Origin: an uncultured Psychrobacillus sp.
GTDB taxonomy: Bacteria > Bacillota > Bacilli > Bacillales_A > Planococcaceae
DNA length: 19,251 nucleotides
Assembly (NCBI GenBank): GCA_934234185.1
Contig: CAKQHO010000058.1
Location: 1 to 19,251 of the forward strand
Reading direction: 5' to 3'
This document shows positions 8,134 through 14,128 of the stretch, one piece after another; the first letter of the stretch is position 1; each line of letters starts with the position of its first letter. The notes under the pieces are model-generated. The model saw only the letters and a program-made list of their open reading frames with translations, was not told where the DNA came from and did no database searches. The position numbers and the translations under genes were made by a program.

Positions 8134-8868
8134 CTATTTTCCTATTTTACCTGTTTCCGCTAACACACGTAGCTGTTTTATCTCATGAGTAGTAAGCTCT
8201 CTCCATTCACCGGCGTTTAATCCGTGCAAAGTTAAGAAGCCGAATCTTTCACGTTTCAGTTTTTGGACAGGGAATCCAATTGCATCGAACATTCTTCTTA
8301 CCTGTCTGTTTTTACCCTCGTGAATCGTAATCTCTACAATTGATTTATTCGCTTTTTTTTCGCTAGATAATAGTTTCACTCTAGCAGGGGCTGTTTTCCC
8401 GTCTTCAAGCATAATCCCTTTTTCTAATAGACGTAGCTGTTCCTTCATAGGGATACCCTTTAAGCGTGCAACATACGTTTTATCTACTTTAAATTTCGGA
8501 TGTGTGAGAGCGTAAGAAAAATCTCCATCATTTGTTAGCAGTAGTAATCCTGAAGTTTCATAATCGAGTCTTCCTACAGGATATAGACGCTCTGTTACAT
8601 GAGGGAGTAAATCAGTCACTGTTTTTCTTCCCTTATCATCACTAACTGCCGAGATAACTCCTCTAGGCTTGTAAAGTAAATAATATACCTTTTGCTCTTT
8701 TTCTAACTTTACTCCTTCTACCTCAACTGTATCTGAACCTGAAACCTTGGTACCTAGTTCCGTTACAACCTTGCCATTTACCTTTACTCTTCCTTGCAGA
8801 ATTAGTTCCTCTGCTTTTCTGCGTGAAGCAACTCCCGCATGCGCCAATACTTTTTGTAATCTTTCCAA
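8134..8868 (-). CDS. rluB: 23S rRNA pseudouridine synthase RluB
   Basis: Converts a specific uridine in 23S rRNA (helix 89 region for the family) to pseudouridine. From the TTG start it has 244 residues: an S4 RNA-binding domain (about 2-60) with RLQKVLAHAGVASRRKAEELI, then a RsuA/RluB catalytic domain with GRLDYETSGLLLL (catalytic Asp102) and the NRQVRRMF motif. Start: an upstream ATG at 8895 adds nine residues but has no ribosome site. The TTG at 8866-8868 has GAGGTGA upstream, with GAGG eight bases away, and gives MERLQKV, which matches the B. subtilis N-terminus. In B. subtilis this gene follows spmA-spmB; here it follows the carboxypeptidase directly and precedes resA. Confidence 0.94.
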   Translation of the reverse strand: MERLQKVLAHAGVASRRKAEELILQGRVKVNGKVVTELGTKVSGSDTVEVEGVKLEKEQKVYYLLYKPRGVISAVSDDKGRKTVTDLLPHVTERLYPVGRLDYETSGLLLLTNDGDFSYALTHPKFKVDKTYVARLKGIPMKEQLRLLEKGIMLEDGKTAPARVKLLSSEKKANKSIVEITIHEGKNRQVRRMFDAIGFPVQKLKRERFGFLTLHGLNAGEWRELTTHEIKQLRVLAETGKIGK

Positions 8869-8908
8869 GTAATTCACCTCGTCCAATCTTTCCATTCATC
8901 TGAAGTGA

Positions 8909-8917
8909 ATTATGTCA
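8909..8917 (-). promoter_or_regulatory. Candidate promoter for rluB, extended -10
   Basis: Minus-strand TGACATAAT (8917-8909) matches an extended -10 with one change, between the upstream terminator and the rluB start. No clear -35 is present. It would give a leader of about 35 bases. Confidence 0.35.
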
Positions 8918-8939
8918 CACTTTGGGAAAAAATAAAAGA

Positions 8940-8964
8940 AGACAGTCTTTTATAAAAACTGTCT
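8940..8964 (-). terminator. Terminator after the scpA-scpB-dac operon
   Basis: Minus-strand AGACAGT, 11-base A/T loop, ACTGTCT, then TCTTTTATTTTTT. The stem can extend through the A/T loop. It starts ten bases beyond the carboxypeptidase stop and separates that operon from rluB. Confidence 0.82.
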
Positions 8965-8973
8965 CCTGCAAAA

Positions 8974-9963
8974 CTATTTAATTTTTTGGACATGAAATTG
9001 AAGGGCAAGCTGCTCGTCAATCATCACCTTCCACAAATAAGGACTCTTTTCATTGTTTTTCCGAGGGATGATCAAGACATTATTTACTTTCTTTTGTTCT
9101 TCTTTGCTCAGTAGTAAATAATGATCTTGCTCTACTTTTATAATATCCTTTTGGAAAAGCCGATATTTCCCCTTGCTTACCACCTTTACAGTATCGTATG
9201 TATTAAATACCTGTTCAGCTAGGGATACATGCGTTGCCCAATCATTCGAATGGTTAAGGGTTACAACGATTACCTCTTTATCCTTTTCCTTTAAGTAAGT
9301 AACAAGGGTCCTGCCAGCTCTTTTGGTATATCCTGTTTTTCCTGCTACTGTATGCTCGTTAAAATGCATCAGCTTATGTTTGTTTCTCCATTTTATAGAT
9401 CTTTCTTTTGGAATAAAGGTCTTTGCAGAGGCAATCTGGACAAAATCTTCATTTTGAATCGCTAAGCGAAACATATTTGCCATGTCGTGAGCGGATGCAT
9501 AGTGGTCCTCGTGGTGAAGGCCAGATGGATTAGTAAAATGGGATTTTTCTAAATTGGCAATCTCCATCTTTTCATTCATCAGCTTTACAAACCCTTCCAC
9601 GGAGCCACCGGTATGCTCAGCAAGAGCATATGCTGCGTCATTTCCGGATTGTAGCATTAATCCATGAAGTAGAGACTTTACTGTCCACTTCTCCCCCGCC
9701 TTCAAATATAAGGAGGATCCTTCTTGGACTGCTGCAGCTTGAGAAATCGTTACGACCTCATCTAATTCTGCATTGTCCAATACGGTAAGAGCTGTCCAAA
9801 CCTTCGTTAAGCTTGCAATAGGCAATTCTTGATCTGCGTTACTACCGATGAGAAGCCTACCTGTTTTTGCATCGATGACCGCATAGGAGGAGGAAGCCTC
9901 TACTCCTTGGATATTCCAAACCAACATAAATAAGATGAATAAAATAGACGCTTTTTTATAAAT
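8974..9963 (-). CDS. Secreted serine D-Ala-D-Ala carboxypeptidase (peptidase S11)
   Basis: Penicillin-binding protein that removes the terminal D-alanine of peptidoglycan stem peptides outside the membrane. Counting from the first ATG (9927), the three active-site motifs are SLTK (Ser39, Lys42), SGN (94-96) and KTG (197-199). That ATG would leave only a fragment of signal peptide and has no ribosome site. Twelve codons upstream an in-frame ATT (9961-9963) has GAGGAG exactly eight bases before it and gives a full signal peptide (YKKASILFILFMLVW, cleavage near VEA-SS), so the feature starts there. No ATG, GTG or TTG is available in between. The position equals B. subtilis dacB, but the protein is shorter (329 residues) with a reduced C-terminus and no obvious amphipathic anchor, so no symbol is given. 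It lies 25 bases after scpB. Confidence 0.88.
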   Translation of the reverse strand: MYKKASILFILFMLVWNIQGVEASSSYAVIDAKTGRLLIGSNADQELPIASLTKVWTALTVLDNAELDEVVTISQAAAVQEGSSLYLKAGEKWTVKSLLHGLMLQSGNDAAYALAEHTGGSVEGFVKLMNEKMEIANLEKSHFTNPSGLHHEDHYASAHDMANMFRLAIQNEDFVQIASAKTFIPKERSIKWRNKHKLMHFNEHTVAGKTGYTKRAGRTLVTYLKEKDKEVIVVTLNHSNDWATHVSLAEQVFNTYDTVKVVSKGKYRLFQKDIIKVEQDHYLLLSKEEQKKVNNVLIIPRKNNEKSPYLWKVMIDEQLALQFHVQKIK

Positions 9964-9988
9964 TGCTGTTACTCCTCTTTAATTTATT

Positions 9989-10567
9989 TCAACCTTCAAA
10001 GGTTTCCTGAAACTTGGTCATAAATAAATCGGTATCTTCCATTTCATCCACCTCTATATCCTCTGGAAGCGGTGGAAGTGATTGTAAATCCTTCAAGCCA
10101 AAGTACTGGAGAAATTCAATGGTGGTGCCGTAAAGAATTGCACGCCCTGTCCCTTCTGCGCGACCTACCTCTTGTACTAACCCTTTTGCGGAGAGGGTAT
10201 GAATAGGCCGCTCGGATTTTACTCCTCGAATATCTTCGATTTCCACTCTCGTGATTGGTTGCTTGTAGGCAATAATGGCCAGCACCTCTAGGGATGCTTG
10301 GGATAGTGACTGTGAGGTTGGATTTTCTATTAGTTTTTGAAGACAATCAATATTTTCTTCCTTGGTTACTAATTGATAGGTACCAGCAAGCTGCTTTAGC
10401 TGTATCCCCCTTTGATGATCATCCTCATATTCCATCATCATCTGATCAAGCGTTTCTGCTATTTCGGCTTCTGTAGACTCCGTCAAAAAGGCCAATTGCT
10501 TTTTTGTTAAACCATCCTCTCCTGTTACAAATAAGAGGCTCTCAATCTTGCTCTTCAATCGTGTCAT
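9989..10567 (-). CDS. scpB: Segregation and condensation protein B
   Basis: Winged-helix subunit of the SMC-ScpA-ScpB condensin, which organises and separates replicated chromosomes. The 192 residues hold two winged-helix domains and the family signature SQASLEVLAIIAYKQPITRVEIE at about 93-115, followed by IRGVKSERPIHTL and GRAILYGTT. The acidic C-terminal tail (PLPEDIEVDEMEDTD) is typical. The gene overlaps scpA by 26 bases, so translation is coupled; the ribosome site (AAGGA, 11 bases before the ATG) lies inside scpA. It is followed at once by the carboxypeptidase gene with no room for a promoter. Confidence 0.95.
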   Translation of the reverse strand: MTRLKSKIESLLFVTGEDGLTKKQLAFLTESTEAEIAETLDQMMMEYEDDHQRGIQLKQLAGTYQLVTKEENIDCLQKLIENPTSQSLSQASLEVLAIIAYKQPITRVEIEDIRGVKSERPIHTLSAKGLVQEVGRAEGTGRAILYGTTIEFLQYFGLKDLQSLPPLPEDIEVDEMEDTDLFMTKFQETFEG

Positions 10568-11318
10568 ATAAATCTATTTCCTTTCCTAACTCAACCACTA
10601 AGTCTTCAAAATTATTCTTTTGCTCTACCTTCACCACTTGTCGTTTCATTAACTCCAGCAATGCAAGAAAGGTAGTTACAATAGTAGGTTTATCTCTTGT
10701 TGGAAATAACTCATAGAATGATAATCTACCATTGTGTTTTTGAAGAGTAGTTACTACATTATGCATTTGATCTTTAATTGATACTTCTTGTTTACTAACT
10801 CTTGTATGTAAAGGAGCGCTAAGCTGCTTTCTTCGTAGCATTTTTTGAAACGCTCCAAGCATATCATACACATTTACATCAAGTTCAAATAGCGCTAACT
10901 GCTGGTTTGATTGATATTCACTTAAATCAGTGGGTGGTTTTGTATAAAAGAGTGTTCTGTTTTCCTCTAGCTCTTGTAGACTTTCAGCAGCCTCTTTATA
11001 TTTCTTGTATTCTATCAGCTTTTGAACGAGCTCGTCACGCGGATCATCTAAGGAAATCTCAAAATCTGTTTCCATTTCGTCGTCTTGATGAATGGGTAGG
11101 AGCATTTTACTTTTAATCGACAGCAAGGTTGCAGCCATTACTAAATATTCACTTGCCTCATTCAGCTCAAGCACCCTCATCGCATGGATATGCTCCATAT
11201 ATTGAGTCGTAATCTCCGCCATCTTTATATCATATATATCTATTTCCAAACGATTGATTAAATGTAATAATAAATCGAGCGGACCCTCAAATGCTTCCGT
11301 TTTTACTTCATAAGACAT
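10542..11318 (-). CDS. scpA: Segregation and condensation protein A (kleisin)
   Basis: Kleisin that bridges the heads of the SMC dimer and binds ScpB. From the ATG at 11318 it has 258 residues, beginning MSYEVKTEAFEGPLDLLLHLI, the conserved ScpA N-terminus, with SEYLVMAATLLSIKSKMLLP in the N-terminal domain and a C-terminal winged helix (RLSFYELFPTRDKPTIVTTFLALLELM). A longer in-frame ATG at 11339 exists, but the site GGTGGAG (11323-11329) points to 11318, and the B. subtilis protein starts equivalently. First gene of the scpA-scpB-carboxypeptidase operon; divergent from the DUF309 gene. A minus-strand TATAAT at 11356-11351 could be its -10. Confidence 0.95.
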   Translation of the reverse strand: MSYEVKTEAFEGPLDLLLHLINRLEIDIYDIKMAEITTQYMEHIHAMRVLELNEASEYLVMAATLLSIKSKMLLPIHQDDEMETDFEISLDDPRDELVQKLIEYKKYKEAAESLQELEENRTLFYTKPPTDLSEYQSNQQLALFELDVNVYDMLGAFQKMLRRKQLSAPLHTRVSKQEVSIKDQMHNVVTTLQKHNGRLSFYELFPTRDKPTIVTTFLALLELMKRQVVKVEQKNNFEDLVVELGKEIDLYDTIEEQD

Positions 11319-11350
11319 AATACTCCACCTAAAATTCAATTTTAATCATT

Positions 11351-11356
11351 ATTATA
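11351..11356 (-). promoter_or_regulatory. Candidate -10 of scpA promoter
   Basis: Perfect TATAAT on the minus strand in the short divergent gap between scpA and the DUF309 gene. A -35 would fall within the start of the DUF309 gene and is poor (GTGCAA at 17 bases), so this is weak evidence. Confidence 0.3.
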
Positions 11357-11364
11357 GAGGAAAG

Positions 11365-11877
11365 GTGATTTTATTGCACCCCACATTACATCCCAATTTT
11401 GTTCAGTTTTTGAAAGAGTTTAATAGAACGTTCGATTATTTTGAATGTCATGAGCTTTTAGAGGAGTATTGGAAGGAAGTGGCACCAGGTAATAAGGAAC
11501 ATCCAGCTGCCGTACTAGTTCTACTTTCTACCTCTATGTACCATTGGCGAAGAGGAAATCTTGCCGGCGCATTCAAAACGATGCGAACCTTTGTCAGCCG
11601 ATTCGAGCACCTTTCCAATTCTCCTTTTAATCAGTTTATCGATGTTGAGCAGTTAAGAGAGGACGCTCGTCAGTCCTTGTCCTCCATAGAAAACAAGGAG
11701 TCGTTTCGACGCTTTCTAATTTTAGTAAAGGATCCAGAGCTGCAAGACCTAATAGAGCAGGGAGACCAATCAAACGTTGATATAGAATTTCTTACTCATA
11801 AACATATGCTTCGAGACCGCTCTGAAATACTTTCTGAACGAGAAAAACAGAAAAATATTAGAAATAAGCGTTCATGA
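11365..11877 (+). CDS. DUF309 domain protein (YpuF-like)
   Basis: The only plus-strand gene. It encodes about 170 residues with the DUF309 signature FDYFECHELLEEYWKE near the N-terminus (conserved His and Glu suggest a metal site) and a helical HWRRGNLAGAFKTM segment. The C-terminal third is charged and unconserved. The biochemical role of the family is unknown to me. In B. subtilis the equivalent gene, ypuF, also sits next to scpA. Start: GTG at 11365 has GAGG four bases upstream; an in-frame TTG at 11374 has AAAGGTGA five bases upstream and may be the real start, giving MHPTLHPNF. The gene ends in a perfect palindrome that contains the stop codon. Confidence 0.85.
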   Translation: MILLHPTLHPNFVQFLKEFNRTFDYFECHELLEEYWKEVAPGNKEHPAAVLVLLSTSMYHWRRGNLAGAFKTMRTFVSRFEHLSNSPFNQFIDVEQLREDARQSLSSIENKESFRRFLILVKDPELQDLIEQGDQSNVDIEFLTHKHMLRDRSEILSEREKQKNIRNKRS

Positions 11878-11896
11878 TTAAAATCTTTTAATCATG
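11873..11896. repeat. Perfect 11-bp inverted repeat over the DUF309 stop codon
   Basis: CATGATTAAAA, a two-base centre, then TTTTAATCATG. It overlaps the TGA stop of the DUF309 gene. Neither side is followed by a U-tract, so it is not a standard intrinsic terminator; it may act as a 3' stabilising hairpin or a protein-binding palindrome. Confidence 0.6.
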
Positions 11897-12007
11897 GATC
11901 ACTCATAACATCACTTTAGTCACCGTTGTCACGAAAAGGAAGTTTCCGGGATTTGCAGTGAATCCAAGCTGAATAATCATGTGACTATTTGGAAATAAAA
12001 AGGCAAT
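11897..12007. other. Intergenic stretch, nothing recognised
   Basis: About 110 bases between the palindrome after the DUF309 gene and the 21-bp repeat array. No start codon with a ribosome site, no RNA-like fold and no promoter of quality were seen on either strand. Confidence 0.5.
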
Positions 12008-12133
12008 ACTTGCGGAAATTTCCGATTTACTTGCGATATTGGCTAGGATACTTGCGCTGGTGATTCGGTTACTTGCTTTCATCCGTAGAATACTTGCTGT
12101 TTTCGGTGATTTACTTGCGAAGCTCCTTAGTTT
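12008..12133. repeat. Six-unit 21-bp ACTTGC tandem repeat array
   Basis: ACTTGC occurs at 12008, 12029, 12050, 12071, 12092 and 12113, an exact 21-base period with no slippage. Each hexamer is preceded by TT or AT; four of six are followed by G, and the middle of the unit varies. On the plus strand one frame is open through the array, with a seven-residue period (consensus ending in LLA or ILA), but it has no start codon with a ribosome site and a stop lies shortly upstream. On the minus strand the unit reads GCAAGT. The array lies between the convergent ends of the DUF309 gene and ribT. I recall similar intergenic ACTTGC repeats in other Bacillales, from memory only. Confidence 0.9.
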
Positions 12134-12176
12134 TATTACTCTCCCAGCATCGGTTCTGGGATTCTACTATGAACAT

Positions 12177-12217
12177 AAAAAAGAGTGCCGAATCTGGTAG
12201 ATTCCGCCCTCTTTTTT
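12177..12217 (-). terminator. Bidirectional terminator downstream of ribT
   Basis: AAAAAAGAG-GC-GAATC pairs with GATTC-GC-CTCTTTTTT around a five-base loop, with two internal mismatches. Because the A-run and T-run flank the stem on both sides, it can terminate transcription from ribT (minus) and from the plus strand. It begins four bases after the ribT stop. Confidence 0.88.
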
Positions 12218-12220
12218 ATT

Positions 12221-12565
12221 TTAAGCTTGTTGACACTTTTCAAAAAAAGCCTTTATTTCTTCAGTTGGCTCAATGGTCGCCTGCAATTGTGTGGATAGGC
12301 ATTGAATCATTTCTTTGCCGATTCCTTCTCCTCTGTGAGAAGGGTTTACAGAGATATGCTGTAGAATTGCTGCAGAGTCCTCGATTCGGACGCCAATAAT
12401 TCCTACTACATCCTCCGCCTTCTTCCAAACGAACAAATGCCAATCTGGATTTACCTCATATTGATTTATTGTTTCTAATAATTTTTTTACGTCTTTTTCC
12501 TGAGGCATAAAAGATAAGAGCCCCATTGAAATTTTTTCATAAGCTTTTTTATAACGAAATAACAT
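12221..12565 (-). CDS. ribT: GNAT acetyltransferase RibT
   Basis: Small GNAT-fold N-acetyltransferase, 114 residues. The start MLFRYKKAYEKISMGLLSFMP and the acetyl-CoA loop HISVNPSHRGEGIGKEM (about residues 69-85) match B. subtilis RibT closely. The substrate is unknown; in B. subtilis it is the last gene of the riboflavin operon. Here no riboflavin synthesis gene or FMN riboswitch is nearby. The protein is about ten residues shorter at the C-terminus than my memory of the B. subtilis one. GAGGG lies eight bases before the ATG. It is the last gene of the leftward run lysA - small ORF - ribT and ends at a strong terminator. Confidence 0.88.
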   Translation of the reverse strand: MLFRYKKAYEKISMGLLSFMPQEKDVKKLLETINQYEVNPDWHLFVWKKAEDVVGIIGVRIEDSAAILQHISVNPSHRGEGIGKEMIQCLSTQLQATIEPTEEIKAFFEKCQQA

Positions 12566-12631
12566 GTTTAAAACCCTCTTTTAATTTCTTTAAAAGAACT
12601 TTACTACCATCTCTTTTAGTTGTCTAGTTAT

Positions 12632-12733
12632 TTAAATATCAGCATTAGGTGCTATAAACAACCAGTAGGCTACTCCCCAGGCAATTCCGGTTAGAAAAAG
12701 TATTAGAAACAATATAATATTAAATTTTTTCAT
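12632..12733 (-). CDS. 33-residue single-span membrane protein, uncharacterised
   Basis: Short frame right after lysA: MKKFNIILFLILFLTGIA continues to a total of 33 residues ending PNADI. It has two lysines, then a hydrophobic helix (about 4-28) with GxxxAxW character, and a short acidic C-terminus outside. GAGGGTGA overlaps the lysA stop; counted from the GGGTGA it is eight bases to the ATG, so it is probably coupled to lysA. Codon use is ordinary for the window. Function unknown; it could be a regulatory small membrane protein. It is below the usual gene-finder length limit, hence moderate confidence. Confidence 0.6.
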   Translation of the reverse strand: MKKFNIILFLILFLTGIAWGVAYWLFIAPNADI

Positions 12734-12741
12734 CGTATCAT

Positions 12742-14058
12742 TCACCCTCTCTCCATGGTAAAAGGAAGGTCAAGATGAACAATATCCTCTAACGTTTCTC
12801 TTTTCACTGCCAGCTGATGCTTTTCATTTTCTACAAAAACGACAGCCGGTCTTGCAATTCGATTGTAGTTGCTTGCCATAGAATAACCGTAGGCACCTGT
12901 ACAGAATACTGCTAGCGTGTCTCCTGGTTCTGCTTTCGGAAGCATTACACTTTCAATCAGCTTATCACCAGATTCACAGCATTTCCCTGCAATCGTATAA
13001 TCGTATTTTCTTTCTAATTCCATCTTATTCGCAATCATCGCCTCGTAAACTGCCCCATACAATGCAGGTCGAATGTTGTCTGACATTCCACCATCTACGG
13101 ATAGGTAGTTGCGAACATTCGGTACTTCCTTCGCTGAGCCTATCGTGTACAAAGAAGTCCCAGCATCTCCCACTAGAGAGCGACCAGGCTCAATCCATAT
13201 CTCTGGCATAGAAAAAGAGGTGTCTGCAACTAGCTCCTTTACTACTAGCACCATCTCTTTTACATAAACAGATGGATCAAGTGGCGTATCCTCTTCTGTA
13301 TATTTTATTCCAAAGCCACCACCAAGATTTAAAACAGTACATGAATAATGATAGGAATGATTCCATTCAATCATTTTTTTGATAAGTTTTTCTGCAGCAA
13401 TTTTAAAGCCGCTTGTTTCAAAAATTTGTGAGCCAATATGACAATGAAGACCCAACAGATTTAAATAAGAATCCTGGTAGACTTGCTTAAAGGCTTCATC
13501 AGCTTGTCCGTTTAACAGGTCAAAACCAAATTTGGAGTCCTGCTGTCCAGTGGTAATGTAATCATGCGTATGTGCCTCTACACCAGGTGTTACCCTAAGT
13601 AGGATATTTACTTGATGGTTTTTTAGTTGCGTAAGCTCTTTTAACAATTCAATTTCATAGAAATTATCTACTACTATACAACCTATATTATGCTCGATTG
13701 CAAGTAATAATTCTTCTCTGCTCTTATTATTTCCATGAAAATGAATACGCTCTACAGGATAGCCAGCTTGAATAGCTGTATAAAGCTCTCCAGCTGAAAC
13801 GACATCCAAGGATAAATTTTCTTGGTTCATCACCTGGTATATCGCTACACTGGAGAAGGCTTTACTCGCATAGGCCACTTGTGCCTCTACTTCCATTTCC
13901 TTAAACGTACTTAAAAAGGCTCTAGCTCTTTTTCTTATAAGAGAAAGATCGTATACAAATAATGGAGTTCCATAAGTTTTTGTAAGCTCTATGCTATCTA
14001 TATCACCTATTACTAGATGTCCCTTTTCATTTACAGTATGCTCTGACACGGTAACCAA
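12742..14058 (-). CDS. lysA: Diaminopimelate decarboxylase LysA
   Basis: PLP enzyme that decarboxylates meso-diaminopimelate to L-lysine, the last step of lysine synthesis. From the TTG start it has 438 residues, matching B. subtilis LysA (439). An alanine-racemase-type barrel holds the PLP lysine in AYASKAFSS (Lys66), HIGSQI, the phosphate-binding GGGFGIKY and EPGRSLV. The C-terminal domain has CCESGD (active-site Cys) and AYGYSMASNYN. Start: an ATG at 14148 would add 30 unrelated residues and overlap spoVAF; the TTG at 14056-14058 has AAAGAGG exactly eight bases upstream. The gene starts 70 bases after spoVAF, without a clear terminator or riboswitch between. Confidence 0.96.
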   Translation of the reverse strand: MVTVSEHTVNEKGHLVIGDIDSIELTKTYGTPLFVYDLSLIRKRARAFLSTFKEMEVEAQVAYASKAFSSVAIYQVMNQENLSLDVVSAGELYTAIQAGYPVERIHFHGNNKSREELLLAIEHNIGCIVVDNFYEIELLKELTQLKNHQVNILLRVTPGVEAHTHDYITTGQQDSKFGFDLLNGQADEAFKQVYQDSYLNLLGLHCHIGSQIFETSGFKIAAEKLIKKMIEWNHSYHYSCTVLNLGGGFGIKYTEEDTPLDPSVYVKEMVLVVKELVADTSFSMPEIWIEPGRSLVGDAGTSLYTIGSAKEVPNVRNYLSVDGGMSDNIRPALYGAVYEAMIANKMELERKYDYTIAGKCCESGDKLIESVMLPKAEPGDTLAVFCTGAYGYSMASNYNRIARPAVVFVENEKHQLAVKRETLEDIVHLDLPFTMERG

Positions 14059-14128
14059 GTATTTCGCCTCTTTCCCATCATTTTCTATAAGAACTTTACC
14101 ATAGAAAAGGAGGATAATGCAATGAGGT

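Noticed and set aside
12008..12133. CRISPR array
   Set aside because: Units are only 21 bases with a six-base conserved core; there are no repeat-spacer alternation and no cas genes.
12073..12399. Plus-strand open frame of 108 codons over the repeat array and ribT
   Set aside because: It lacks a ribosome site, runs antisense through ribT and the terminator, and resembles no family.
14059..14128. Lysine riboswitch or T-box in front of lysA
   Set aside because: The gap is only 70 bases and shows no such structure.
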